From Butyrivibrio sp. (GTDB taxonomy: Bacteria > Bacillota > Clostridia > Lachnospirales > Lachnospiraceae): 64,000 bases of DNA. Shown here in pieces: positions 44,794 through 54,117 of this stretch. The stretch's first letter is position 1, and each line of letters starts with the position of its first letter. The stretch spans positions 62,001 through 126,000 of the forward strand of contig SVGB01000002.1 of the NCBI GenBank assembly GCA_015056565.1. The letters are read 5' to 3'. The notes under the pieces were generated by a model. It was not told the DNA's origin. It did no database searches and saw nothing but the letters and a program-made list of their open reading frames with translations. The position numbers and the translations under genes are program-made.

Positions 44794-46140
44794 TTAATAT
44801 TCTATTCCAAAGAAATCAGAAACAAGTCCGTAGCCATCGCCACTACTTATTCCCACTTTGATATTTAGCTCTTTTTCGATGTCACAGATCCTCACATCAT
44901 CAAGCAGGTAATCTTCGCCGCTTCTTAAAAGATTTATTGGTAAAAACAGTTCATCACCAAGGTCTTTACCTTTAAGCTGCTTTATTATGTCCTGACCGGT
45001 CAAAAGGCCCGAAACAGTGATCTTTTCACCAAAAAACTCGTTTATTATCTCATAAACATCTATTTTAAGTCCAGCACAAACACTCATGGCTTTTTCTGCC
45101 ATATCTTTTATACATGGATATACGAGCCTTCCTGTTGCGACTGAGATGTGACGATGTGTGCTGTCAATTTCAGCTTTGTGGTCCCTTAGCATATCATCAA
45201 ATCCATCATCAAACTCATTGATCAGAAGCCTCATCATGCCAACCCCATTTTCAAGCTGGATGTAGCCATCGTATCTTTCAGCTTCAGGAAATGGCCTTCC
45301 TGCAAGGAAATACCATTCGTCACTGGCATGGATAAAATGGATCCCATGCTCTGTATATATCTTTTTCTGCCAGGATTCGATCATGTCTATGACATCTTTT
45401 GCATCCTCGCTGTTAAAGGGTTCTAATGGATAAAGACCATCTCTATACTTGGAAAGCCCTACAGGAACAACAGATACACTTTTAAGATTAGGAATATACT
45501 TAGTAAGATCTCTTATTGATCTTTCAAGCTCTGGTCCATCGTTTACGCCCTTACACAGGACTATCTGTCCGTTAAGCTCAATTCCGGAATCCTTGCTGCA
45601 GAGCCTGTCTACTTTTTTTAACGCTTCTCCAGCAAATCTGTTACCCAGCATCTTGCAACGTAGCTCAGGGTTGGTTGTTTGAAAAGAGACATTAATGGGC
45701 GAAAGATGGTACTTAAGTATCCTGTCAATGTCAGCATCCGACATATTGGTAAGTGTCACATAATTGCCCTGAAGAAATGAAAGCCTTGAATCGTCGTCTT
45801 TAAAATAAAGCGTTTCTCTCATGCCCTTAGGCATCTGGTCAATAAAACAAAAAATACATTTATTACTGCAGGACCTGTAATCGTCCATAAGTCCATTTTC
45901 AAACTCTATTCCAAGATCTTCGTCAAAATCCTTGTCTACATCAAGAAGCCACTCTTCGCCATCAGGCTTCTTTATAAGGACATCAAGGTGTTCGTCATGT
46001 GAAAGGAACTGATAATCAAAGATATCAGTGATCTTTTCATTGTTTATCGAAATAAGCTCATCACCAGGTTCAATACCAAGCTCCTCAGCGATACTTCCTT
46101 CTTCTACAAGGCCAATGATGTGGCTTTTGTTCTTGTTCAT
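44794..46140 (-). CDS. DUF512 radical SAM protein with N-terminal PDZ domain
   Basis: The 448-residue protein starts with a PDZ-like domain (about 1-70), then a cysteine cluster CSNKCIFC (Cys91, Cys95, Cys98), which matches the CxxxCxxC radical SAM signature, and a radical SAM barrel followed by the DUF512 domain. The substrate is not established. The family is often placed beside der in Firmicutes, as here. The start has AGGAAACAG upstream. Work in other Clostridia suggests a housekeeping role, but I do not claim one. Confidence 0.9.
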   Translation of the reverse strand: MNKNKSHIIGLVEEGSIAEELGIEPGDELISINNEKITDIFDYQFLSHDEHLDVLIKKPDGEEWLLDVDKDFDEDLGIEFENGLMDDYRSCSNKCIFCFIDQMPKGMRETLYFKDDDSRLSFLQGNYVTLTNMSDADIDRILKYHLSPINVSFQTTNPELRCKMLGNRFAGEALKKVDRLCSKDSGIELNGQIVLCKGVNDGPELERSIRDLTKYIPNLKSVSVVPVGLSKYRDGLYPLEPFNSEDAKDVIDMIESWQKKIYTEHGIHFIHASDEWYFLAGRPFPEAERYDGYIQLENGVGMMRLLINEFDDGFDDMLRDHKAEIDSTHRHISVATGRLVYPCIKDMAEKAMSVCAGLKIDVYEIINEFFGEKITVSGLLTGQDIIKQLKGKDLGDELFLPINLLRSGEDYLLDDVRICDIEKELNIKVGISSGDGYGLVSDFFGIEY

Positions 46141-46200
46141 AACTGTTTCCTATCATACTTCGGTCAATAATAATCCAGTTGATATTATACATGAAATTCC

Positions 46201-46230
46201 TTGACGTGTCAGCACAACAGGTGATATATA
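46201..46230 (+). promoter_or_regulatory. Probable promoter of prs
   Basis: TTGACG (46201-46206), an 18-base spacer and TATATA (46225-46230) precede prs by about 45 bases. A shifted TATGAT at 46229-46234 is an alternative -10. Confidence 0.6.
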
Positions 46231-46275
46231 TGATAATGGTTGACCACTTGAAATCTTCTTAAGAAAGGGGCAAAA

Positions 46276-47472
46276 ATGCCTGATTTTCATCAATTAGAAA
46301 GTTTAATCCCAGTAGCACCACTTAATCTTATAGTAATGGAATCTGCCAAGTCTCTTGGAGAAAGCGTTGATAAATATATCGCTGAATTTAGGCATAATCT
46401 TTACCAGATGCCTGAGTCAGATCCGGCTTTTCACGGCTATGTAAAAGATTCTTACAAGATCGACTACTCTCTTGACAGATTTGGAAGCGGCGAAGCTAAG
46501 GCCACAATAAACGAAAGTGTCCGCGGTAATGACGTTTACATCTTGACAGATGTCTGCAACTACAGCATCACATATAAGATGTACAACTACGTCAACCACA
46601 AGTCTCCCGACGATCATTATCAGGATTTAAAAAGAGTTATTGGTGCCATCACTGGAAAAGCCAAGAGAATAAATGTTATAATGCCCTTCCTCTATGAAGG
46701 AAGGCAGCACAAAAGAAACGGTATGGAATCACTTGATGCTGCACAGATGTTTAAAGAGCTTCATGACATGGGTATTTCAAACTTTATCACTTTTGATGCC
46801 CACGATCCAAGAATATCAAATGCCAAGCCCCTTGGCGGCTTTGACAACTTCCTTGCTTCCTATCAGTTTATGAAAGCTCTTCTATCCCGCATAGATGACC
46901 TGACAGTTGATAAAGATCACCTGACAGTAATAAGCCCTGATGAAGGTGCATTGGACAGAGCTGTTTACTTTGCCAACGTAATTGGTGCTGACACAGGAAT
47001 GTTCTACAAAAGACGTGACTATGCTCACATTGTTAACGGATCAAATCCTATCGTAGCTCACGAATTCCTTGGCTCTGATATCCACGGAAGAGATGTTATC
47101 GTTATCGATGATATGATCTCCTCTGGTTCATCCATGATAGATACAGCGGGGCAGCTAAAGAACATGGGTGCAAAAAGAGTATTTATCTGCACTACTTTTG
47201 GACTTTTCACTGACGGAATGAAAAAGTTTGACGAAGGCTATGAAAACAAGTACTTCGATGCAGTTATTACCACTAATCTCACCTATATGAACGATGAGAT
47301 CAAGTCCAGAGAATACATATTTATTGCTGACATGGGCAAATTCCTGGCAACTATCATTGATTTCCTTAATCATGATGCATCAATGTCCACAGTTAATATG
47401 CCAACAGACAAAATCCATGAGATTGTTGAAAAATACAACAGCGGTCTTATTGCACCAGAGCTTTACGAGTAA
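46276..47472 (+). CDS. prs: Ribose-phosphate pyrophosphokinase, divergent form
   Basis: Prs makes PRPP from ribose 5-phosphate and ATP for nucleotide, His and Trp synthesis. At 398 residues it exceeds the usual 310-320. The ATP and ribose binding regions are recognisable: ESVRGNDVYIL (about 75-85), a flexible-loop region GRQHKRNGMESLDAAQ, FDAHDPRI in place of the DLH signature, and the PRPP loop VIVIDDMISSGSSM. The extra length is mainly in residues 1-60 and in insertions near 100. AAAGGGG precedes the ATG. It ends at a terminator. Confidence 0.85.
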   Translation: MPDFHQLESLIPVAPLNLIVMESAKSLGESVDKYIAEFRHNLYQMPESDPAFHGYVKDSYKIDYSLDRFGSGEAKATINESVRGNDVYILTDVCNYSITYKMYNYVNHKSPDDHYQDLKRVIGAITGKAKRINVIMPFLYEGRQHKRNGMESLDAAQMFKELHDMGISNFITFDAHDPRISNAKPLGGFDNFLASYQFMKALLSRIDDLTVDKDHLTVISPDEGALDRAVYFANVIGADTGMFYKRRDYAHIVNGSNPIVAHEFLGSDIHGRDVIVIDDMISSGSSMIDTAGQLKNMGAKRVFICTTFGLFTDGMKKFDEGYENKYFDAVITTNLTYMNDEIKSREYIFIADMGKFLATIIDFLNHDASMSTVNMPTDKIHEIVEKYNSGLIAPELYE

Positions 47473-47485
47473 ATACAGCAAAATC

Positions 47486-47514
47486 AAACCCTTGGGATTG
47501 CTCCCAAGGGTTTT
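47486..47514. terminator. Terminator between prs and the histidine kinase gene
   Basis: AAACCCTTGGG and CCCAAGGGTTT form an 11-bp stem around a 6-base loop with Ts beyond it. It lies between the convergent prs and sensor kinase genes. Confidence 0.85.
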
Positions 47515-47527
47515 CTTATGCATATAT

Positions 47528-50026
47528 TTATTTTGCTGCATCAAATTTGATTATTACCTTAAACAGATCTCCATCAAGCCTGATGTCAAAGTCGCCTCCC
47601 TGAGCAGCTGTGAGATTCTTGGCAATAGAAAGTCCAAGTCCACTTCCTTCTGTGGTTCTTGATACATCACCTCTGATAAATCTCTCTGTCAGCTCAGATG
47701 CATCAATATTCAGCTCTGAAGCAGATATGTTCTTTATTGAAAATACTACCTTCTTTCCGGCATTTTCTTTTTCTTCATAGACCATATCCAGATAAACTCT
47801 TGTACCACTTAGAGCGTATTTGCAGACATTGTTAAGGAGATTTTCAATAACTCTCCACAAGTGTCTTGCATCAGCCATGATCATCATATCCTGCTCTTGA
47901 GGTTTAAATATAACTGATAGTGAATTCTTTTCAAGCTTTTCATAGAACTCGCCAATAGTCTGATTTACCAGTTCCACAAAGTTTATCTTTGAAAGCTCTA
48001 TACTTATATTACCTGAGCTTATCTTAGAAGCTTCAACAAGATCTTCAGTGAGCTGTTTTAGCTTCTGGCTCTTTACATCAAGGATCTTTATGTACTCTTT
48101 TGCTCTTTCATTAGCTATATCTTCCCGTTTTAACAAGTCAACATAATTGATGATTGAAGTAAGAGGTGTCTTGATATCATGTGAAACATTTGTAATAAGG
48201 TCAGCTTTTAGCTTTTCATCCTTCATACTGGTATTAACTGCCCTGTCTATGCCCTCTCCAATGGAGTTGACTGCCTCTGCAAGCCTTATATTGTCAGAAT
48301 GAAGGTTTTCTGATGTGACTTTATCTTTCACATTTCCGTTTTTAATATTTTCAATAACTGCGATTATCCTGTCTCTGTCAAGATTCTGCCTGTATCTGTA
48401 TATACCAACAAGAATATCAAAAAACGCCGCCAGAAGTATTCCAGGAATTCCGAGCCTAAAGAGAACAATATTAAATCCAACAAAGAACAGATACGGTATC
48501 CAGCTTCTGATAATAACATTTCCATTATCAGTTGCATTTACGATCAGATTCTTAGTACCAATTATCAATGCCCTTAGTAAGCTGTCTTTCCAAAGGAGCT
48601 TTTTTTCAGCTTTTTTAGCAAGGTTATAAACCATAAACAGGAAGCCGCAGCTTGCGATAAATCCTATAGCCCCGCAAATATAAGGAAAAAGCGTGCTTGA
48701 TAAAAGATTACTTTTATCCGTAAAAAGGTAAAATGCATAAAGTGCCAAAGAAGGAAGTACCATTACAAGTATTCCAATAAGCGCTATTGCTTCAGTCTGC
48801 AAGCCCTTAGAAGCACTACTGCCCTTAACGCCATCCTCTTTATCACCAGCAATTTCTAAAGCAAGTTCTTTCTTTTGAATACTTAAGTAAATTACCATGA
48901 AAACAAAATAGACAAGCGCTGCAATGATACCGATAACATAAAGCTGTGATTTATAAGGCATGAACTTGGAAAAGTTCACTTTGCCATAAGTAAAGCTGTC
49001 TACTACCGGATAATGCATTGTATCAACGCCAATGTAAATCTTGATCTGATCAGGATAGGCGTAGCTGTAGGTCTTTACAATTGACCTTAATACACTTTCC
49101 TTGATCAGAGTATTAGTGTCGTACTTGATCTCGTATGGACAATAATAGATATACCTGCCGTAATTTTCAAAAATTGCATTAAGGTCTTTTCCGGTTGTCT
49201 CCCTGGAAAGCTCGGGTACATTAGTAAATACCGATGTTTTGCCATTTACTGTTCTTGTAACAAAGTACCTTAAATTGCTATTTAAGTAGTCATAGTAGGT
49301 TTTAGTATTGTTGTACTCTTCATAATTGGACAAAAGATCTTTTGCTGCCTCTTCCACATAAGAACACAGTAAATTGTATTCTTCCCAGGTCGAGACAATA
49401 TCCTCAAGGTTTTTACCATCTGCTGTCTGATATCGATTTATGAGACATGTGTGTTCACCATCAGAAGGAACGGAGTTTCCAGAGATAGCAAAAGAGATAC
49501 TGTTTCCCTCTATCTGTGAGTTAAGATAGGAGTTCATTCCCCCTGAGAAGCCATTGTTCTTAAGATGCGTATAGGTTGTGGAAGCACTAAGGAAATTAGC
49601 ACTCTGTTCACTGCTAAACATTTTGGTCTCATAATTGAATCCGCTTTGAGCCCATTTAAGGAGATCTGACAAATAGTAAACTGCTGTGATGTAATCACCA
49701 GAAAGCGTAGCTCCTCTGTTCACATAGGCCGTTACATCTATCATTTTTTTGTCGTCGTACTCTCCTGCGGTTTCAAGCTGGCTTCTTATAGCTACGTGCC
49801 TAAGTACATCAGAGACATTATTCCCAAGAATATTATTGAAAAGATAAGACGATTCATAATCTCTTGATTTGTCTGATTCGTAAAGATTGTAAGACTGATA
49901 GCCATTTATCCCGCTGATCATTATGCTTGAGCCAGCCAGTGTATAAGCTATTGCAAAAGCAATTATGGCAGCCAGTACATGCTGAACTAACCTTAGCGTT
50001 CTAAATTTTCCTGTGTTCTTTTTCAT
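47528..50026 (-). CDS. Membrane sensor histidine kinase
   Basis: This 832-residue kinase has an N-terminal membrane segment (about 12-35), a large outward region (about 36-370), then four more membrane segments up to about residue 545, a linker, and a cytoplasmic kinase core. The phospho-accepting His is in NVSHDIKTPL (about His616). An N box (ENLLNN, near 728) and a G box (GSGLGLSIAK) follow. The large outward domain has no motif I recognise, so the stimulus is unknown. The ATG overlaps the response regulator stop as ATGA. A terminator lies downstream. Confidence 0.92.
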   Translation of the reverse strand: MKKNTGKFRTLRLVQHVLAAIIAFAIAYTLAGSSIMISGINGYQSYNLYESDKSRDYESSYLFNNILGNNVSDVLRHVAIRSQLETAGEYDDKKMIDVTAYVNRGATLSGDYITAVYYLSDLLKWAQSGFNYETKMFSSEQSANFLSASTTYTHLKNNGFSGGMNSYLNSQIEGNSISFAISGNSVPSDGEHTCLINRYQTADGKNLEDIVSTWEEYNLLCSYVEEAAKDLLSNYEEYNNTKTYYDYLNSNLRYFVTRTVNGKTSVFTNVPELSRETTGKDLNAIFENYGRYIYYCPYEIKYDTNTLIKESVLRSIVKTYSYAYPDQIKIYIGVDTMHYPVVDSFTYGKVNFSKFMPYKSQLYVIGIIAALVYFVFMVIYLSIQKKELALEIAGDKEDGVKGSSASKGLQTEAIALIGILVMVLPSLALYAFYLFTDKSNLLSSTLFPYICGAIGFIASCGFLFMVYNLAKKAEKKLLWKDSLLRALIIGTKNLIVNATDNGNVIIRSWIPYLFFVGFNIVLFRLGIPGILLAAFFDILVGIYRYRQNLDRDRIIAVIENIKNGNVKDKVTSENLHSDNIRLAEAVNSIGEGIDRAVNTSMKDEKLKADLITNVSHDIKTPLTSIINYVDLLKREDIANERAKEYIKILDVKSQKLKQLTEDLVEASKISSGNISIELSKINFVELVNQTIGEFYEKLEKNSLSVIFKPQEQDMMIMADARHLWRVIENLLNNVCKYALSGTRVYLDMVYEEKENAGKKVVFSIKNISASELNIDASELTERFIRGDVSRTTEGSGLGLSIAKNLTAAQGGDFDIRLDGDLFKVIIKFDAAK

Positions 50027-50718
50027 TTAACATCTTCCTCAATTTTGTATCCAACACCCCAAACAACCTTAAGGAATTTGGGTTCTCGTGGATCAACTTC
50101 AATTTTTTCTCGGATATGTCTGATGTGGACAGCTATGGTATTATCAGTTCTAACAGAGATATCTCCCCAGATGTTTTCATAGATCTGGTCGATTGAATAT
50201 ACCTTTCCTTTGTTCTTGGCAAGAAATGCAAGGATTTTGTATTCGATCGGAGTAAGTCTTATGGATTCGCCGTAAACAGTTACTGTTTTAGCATTATCGT
50301 CCACAACAAGACCGCCAGATGTGTACACATTGTCCTTTTCAACTATCTTTCCAAGGGTCGTATATCTTCTTACATTACTTTTGACTCTTGCAACAAGCTC
50401 AAGAGGATTAAAGGGTTTTGTCACGTAATCATCTGCCCCTATGTTTAACCCCAGGATCTTATCAGAGTCTTCTGATTTTGCAGAAAGAAAGATAACCGGA
50501 ATAGTTGAGAAGTTTCTAAGCTCCTTCACCAGATGGATACCATCAAGCTTTGGCATCATAATATCCACAATGGCAAGATGTATCTGATTTTTTCTTAAAA
50601 CAGAAAGTCCCTCTTCTCCGTCGTAGGCCTTATAGACGTGGAACCCTTCCTGTTCCAGATAAATTTCGATAGCATCAACTATTTCTCTGTCGTCATCACA
50701 TACTAAAATGTTTTCCAT
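50023..50718 (-). CDS. OmpR-family response regulator
   Basis: The 231-residue regulator has a receiver domain with phosphorylated Asp52 in AIVDIMMPK, acidic DDD near residue 8-10 and a Lys in the TKPFNPLEL loop. A C-terminal winged-helix DNA-binding domain ends the protein, with SVRTDNTIAVHIRHIREKIE as the recognition region. It is upstream of and translationally coupled to the sensor kinase. Three CTTAAG copies lie just upstream and may be its autoregulatory sites. Confidence 0.95.
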   Translation of the reverse strand: MENILVCDDDREIVDAIEIYLEQEGFHVYKAYDGEEGLSVLRKNQIHLAIVDIMMPKLDGIHLVKELRNFSTIPVIFLSAKSEDSDKILGLNIGADDYVTKPFNPLELVARVKSNVRRYTTLGKIVEKDNVYTSGGLVVDDNAKTVTVYGESIRLTPIEYKILAFLAKNKGKVYSIDQIYENIWGDISVRTDNTIAVHIRHIREKIEVDPREPKFLKVVWGVGYKIEEDVK

Positions 50719-50758
50719 ATCGTCCTCACATATCTTTCTTAATACTATTAAATCACCT

Positions 50759-50804
50759 AAATCTTAAGATTTACCGTCGAAATTTCTTAAGATTTCTTAA
50801 GAAT
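50759..50804. repeat. Three CTTAAG-centred repeats upstream of the response regulator
   Basis: CTTAAG cores lie at 50763-50768, 50786-50791 and 50796-50801. The last two are a 10-bp tandem of TTTCTTAAGA, one helical turn apart, as expected for an OmpR-family dimer binding direct repeats. They lie in the 104-base gap between pgeF and the regulator gene. Autoregulation is inferred. Confidence 0.6.
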
Positions 50805-50822
50805 TAAACGGATTATCGTTAA

Positions 50823-51692
50823 TTATTCTTTGATTGACAAAAACGCGCACAAATTTCCTCTTTTTTCCCCATGGATCCGGTGGGAAAACAAAAGCTCAGG
50901 ATTACATCTCGTACAGATATCTGTAACAATAATGTTTTCTTTTTTAACTCCGCTCTGTAAGAGCGTCAGCTTTATTGCATTCCATAGATAGAGCCTGTAC
51001 TTATCATTTGGATAAGGCACAAGTATCTGGTGCTTGCTCATTTCTTCCTTGGTAAATGCAGAGGAAAACTCTTTTGCAACGTCCTCTCCTATCTCATAAC
51101 AGGGTCCGCAGATAGATGGTCCTATAGCACAGATAAGGTCGGTTGGATCCGTTCCATAGTTTTCTATCATCTTTTCTATTGTTTTTTGAGCAATCTTGCC
51201 CTTTGTTCCTTTCCAGCCAGAATGAGACAGTCCAATAGCTCTTTTCACAGGGTCAATAAAATATATTGGAGGGCAGTCTGCATGGAAGGTAGCAAGGATA
51301 ATGCCAGGCACGTTGGTTATAAGTCCGTCAATATCAGTGTAATCTCTCTGGATCTTAGGGCCCTTACCCCTGTCTTTTTCTGTAATGACCTTCACATTTG
51401 TGGTGTGGGTCTGAAAAGTGCATACAAAGTCATCAAGCTTTTTTCCATGACCGAGTGCATCTGAGATAAGCCTGTAGTTTTCATCTACAGCTTCCTTATC
51501 ATCTCCCCTTGTGTAGCTTAAGTTACACTCGCTGTAAACTCCTTTGGACACGCCGCCAAGTCTGGTGCTAAACATATGATCCACCATTCCAAGCTCCTCA
51601 ATTCTTGGAAATATCAGATACTTAAGGTTCTCCTTCTGCCTAAGTTCTAAAGTGTGCTCATTACCATATCGTTTTATCTTAATTTCGCTCAT
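50823..51692 (-). CDS. pgeF: Peptidoglycan editing factor PgeF (YfiH, laccase-domain family)
   Basis: This 289-residue protein of the YfiH/COG1496 family carries the zinc-binding His/Cys motifs THTTNV, FHADCPP and SHSGWKG. Members studied elsewhere remove wrongly incorporated L-Ser from peptidoglycan precursors or act on nucleosides. The exact role here is inferred from family. It is the last gene of the rplS-lepB-rbgA run, 12 bases after yraN. AAAAGGAAAC supports the ATG at 51692. Confidence 0.88.
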   Translation of the reverse strand: MSEIKIKRYGNEHTLELRQKENLKYLIFPRIEELGMVDHMFSTRLGGVSKGVYSECNLSYTRGDDKEAVDENYRLISDALGHGKKLDDFVCTFQTHTTNVKVITEKDRGKGPKIQRDYTDIDGLITNVPGIILATFHADCPPIYFIDPVKRAIGLSHSGWKGTKGKIAQKTIEKMIENYGTDPTDLICAIGPSICGPCYEIGEDVAKEFSSAFTKEEMSKHQILVPYPNDKYRLYLWNAIKLTLLQSGVKKENIIVTDICTRCNPELLFSHRIHGEKRGNLCAFLSIKE

Positions 51693-51704
51693 CTTGTTTC
51701 CTTT

Positions 51705-52070
51705 TCATGGTATATAGTCAAATGCATTTTTTATCCAGTTAAATGTGGTAATACCCTCATTTACGGACACTGCAATTACATCATATCTTATAGGAATATC
51801 AAAAGAAAGTTTTTTAGAATATAGATAGAATCTGGAGACTTTAGATATTTTTCTTTGTTTAGAAATATTTACTGCTTCCTGGGGCTGACCAAAATCAGCA
51901 TTCCTTCGAAATTTAACTTCAATAAAGCAAAGGTACATCCCATCTTTTGCAATTATGTCTATCTCCCCCTGCCTGCATCGGAAATTTCGGACTATTATCC
52001 TGCATCCCTGGTTCGTTAAATAGTTACAAGCAAGGTCCTCATTTCCATCGCCAATTACTTTTTTATTCAA
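51705..52070 (-). CDS. YraN-family (UPF0102) endonuclease-like protein
   Basis: The 121-residue protein has the restriction-endonuclease-like core: GNEDLACNYL, then QGEIDIIAKDG with Glu and Asp and FIEVKFR with Glu-x-Lys. Family members are thought to act on DNA, but the substrate is not established. The start is TTG at 52070, preceded by a weak AGGT. It lies between the flhB-like and pgeF genes. In many bacteria the family neighbours rnhB or the ribosomal genes, as here. Confidence 0.85.
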   Translation of the reverse strand: MNKKVIGDGNEDLACNYLTNQGCRIIVRNFRCRQGEIDIIAKDGMYLCFIEVKFRRNADFGQPQEAVNISKQRKISKVSRFYLYSKKLSFDIPIRYDVIAVSVNEGITTFNWIKNAFDYIP

Positions 52071-52087
52071 TTAGATTACCTGTTCTT

Positions 52088-52384
52088 TCATCTTGATTTG
52101 TCTTTTGCCTTGATCTTGTCCATAGCATCTACAAACACAAGGATCTCAGCCACAACTTCATAAAGCTCAGGAGGAATCATCTCGCCGATCTCAAGTCTTG
52201 AAAGAGTATCAGCAAGTTTGTCGTCCTCATGAACCGGGATCTTGTTATCCTTGGCCTGTTCAATGATCTTTTCAGCAAGTGCCCCTTTACCTGATGCGAT
52301 AACCTTAGGAGCACCATCTTCGTTAGGATCATATCCAAGAGCAACGGCGGTTTTTATTTTTTTCTTTTCACTATTATCTGCCAT
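52088..52384 (-). CDS. Orphan FlhB C-terminal domain protein (EscU/YscU/FlhB-like, YlqH type)
   Basis: The 98-residue protein matches the cytoplasmic C-terminal domain of FlhB, with AVALGYDPNED, an EVAEIL segment near the end and no membrane part. The NPTH self-cleavage site of true FlhB is replaced (YDPNEDGAPK), so it is not the autoprocessing export gate subunit. It lies next to a FliK-like gene, as ylqH next to ylqG in Bacillus. Its role is unknown. AAAGGGC precedes the ATG. Confidence 0.85.
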   Translation of the reverse strand: MADNSEKKKIKTAVALGYDPNEDGAPKVIASGKGALAEKIIEQAKDNKIPVHEDDKLADTLSRLEIGEMIPPELYEVVAEILVFVDAMDKIKAKDKSR

Positions 52385-52395
52385 ATTTTTGCCCT

Positions 52396-54117
52396 TTACG
52401 CCCTTGCATCAAAGGAACTGGTTGAAAGCACCGGTGTCTTACTTACACTTAGCATCTCATCGACAGCCAGGTCCTGACCGTCCATATCATCGTGAAGCTT
52501 TAAATTAGCTTCCATAGTATAGCCTCGTTTATTCAGTCTTTCATTCAAAATATGAATATTGTCATTGATAAGCTCTATTACGCTGTCATCTGCAACATAG
52601 AAATTTGTTGTAACCTTGCTATTTAGTAGCTTGACATAAACATCCACCGGGCCAAGGTTCTCCATGTCAAGATGAAGAGCTGCACTTACTGACCCGTCCT
52701 CACTCATCTTCTTATGTTTGTTTCTGTAGACATACAGATCCCCATGAACATTTTGACCGGCCATCTGAAGTGGAAGCTGAACATATTGAAACATCTGATT
52801 CAGCTGGTTCATAAAATCAAGGTTGTTGGAAAGGTTATTTGCAAGGCCTGCCAGCTTGCTTTCAGCTCCAAGATTCTGGGTTATGGCATTAGTAAGGCCC
52901 TTTGCCTGATTATTCAGTCTTTGATACAGATTCTCAACATTTTCCTTATTACCAACCTCCAACGGCTTAAGATGCCACTGGGATGACATGTTGTCCTTAA
53001 GTAGCTTTGTATATTCCTTACCGGAAAAGACATTTTTCCATGCAGCAGCTTCAGCCTTATCAGAAAGATCAGCCTTTTCAAAGTTTTCCGAAAGTTCTTT
53101 TAAAAGAGCTTTCTGAGCATCCTCAAGTTTTGGTGCCTTGGCAGGATCAGCTGAAATGTCCTGACCACTTACTTCTTTTAGTGCTTCATTATATGCATTT
53201 ATAGCTTTGTCTGAAATTCCTAAGTTTTTGAGGTTATCAATGAACCTGTCAGAGAGACCAGACTCATTTAAAGCAGATTTTCCCGCAACCTCCTTACCTT
53301 CTTCAGTTAACACGCCTTCCTTAATTGCAACCTGTTGATCACTAACTGTTTGGTCCTTAACTTGTACTTCATCCGCATCCATAAGAGAGCTTGAAATGGG
53401 GCCCTGTTCATTTGCTTCTTGCAAAGTCCCAATTTCCTGACCGAATAATTTAAGTACAGACCCATACATATCCAGAGCCTGAGTGTCTTTTCCAGCAGCT
53501 AAAAGCTCCGAAAAGGCATTTGGCATCTCTTCTATTATGTTTTCCATAGTAGAAGTTACCTGATGTTCATAGTTTTTATAGCTTTCATATTGCTGAATAT
53601 TGTTCTGATCAATTGGAATTCCAAGACTCTTCATCTCAACAAGAGTTGTGACAGAAGTATTTGGAAACGAATTAAGAGATTTATTCATTTCAAGAAGAGC
53701 ATCTTTATTTATAGGCAAAGACGCAGACATCATGTCCTTGACCATCTGAATGGAATCATTGTTTACTTCAATTCCTGCAGCAGTCAAAGCCTTAAGTGTG
53801 CTCTGATCAATAGATGTATTTTCATAAAGCGGAGTTATGGATACATTACCAGAAGAAGCACTTCTTACACTAAAATTAAGGGTCTGTCCTTCTCGTAGTC
53901 CCATCCCATCCTGTAGCTTGGCAGATATGGCAGCATCTCCTACATTTATTGTAGCGATCTTGCCCTCACTGGTGTCGGTAATAGACACAACAGTACCTTG
54001 AATGGTTGAGCCAGCCTTAAGCTCAAGGCTTTGAGATGCACCTTCCTGACTTCTTATACTGGAACCATCAATATTTATAGTATTATTTTGCCCGGTAACG
54101 CCACCAATCATACTCAT
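52396..54117 (-). CDS. FliK-like protein (flagellar hook-length control type, YlqG-like)
   Basis: The 573-residue protein has a variable Ser/Gln/Asn-rich N-terminal two-thirds and a C-terminal domain (about 460-560) resembling the FliK C-terminal domain: GDLYVYRNKHK, ALHLDMENLGPVDVYVKLLN and an ERLNKRGY segment. True FliK switches export specificity of the flagellar secretion apparatus. In this rnhB-linked position the protein is more like YlqG of Bacillus, whose role is unclear. The start overlaps the rnhB stop. Confidence 0.82.
   Translation of the reverse strand: MSMIGGVTGQNNTINIDGSSIRSQEGASQSLELKAGSTIQGTVVSITDTSEGKIATINVGDAAISAKLQDGMGLREGQTLNFSVRSASSGNVSITPLYENTSIDQSTLKALTAAGIEVNNDSIQMVKDMMSASLPINKDALLEMNKSLNSFPNTSVTTLVEMKSLGIPIDQNNIQQYESYKNYEHQVTSTMENIIEEMPNAFSELLAAGKDTQALDMYGSVLKLFGQEIGTLQEANEQGPISSSLMDADEVQVKDQTVSDQQVAIKEGVLTEEGKEVAGKSALNESGLSDRFIDNLKNLGISDKAINAYNEALKEVSGQDISADPAKAPKLEDAQKALLKELSENFEKADLSDKAEAAAWKNVFSGKEYTKLLKDNMSSQWHLKPLEVGNKENVENLYQRLNNQAKGLTNAITQNLGAESKLAGLANNLSNNLDFMNQLNQMFQYVQLPLQMAGQNVHGDLYVYRNKHKKMSEDGSVSAALHLDMENLGPVDVYVKLLNSKVTTNFYVADDSVIELINDNIHILNERLNKRGYTMEANLKLHDDMDGQDLAVDEMLSVSKTPVLSTSSFDARA

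Noticed and set aside
51030-51464. A 144-codon plus-strand frame opposite pgeF
   Set aside because: It lies wholly within a well-supported gene and matches no family.
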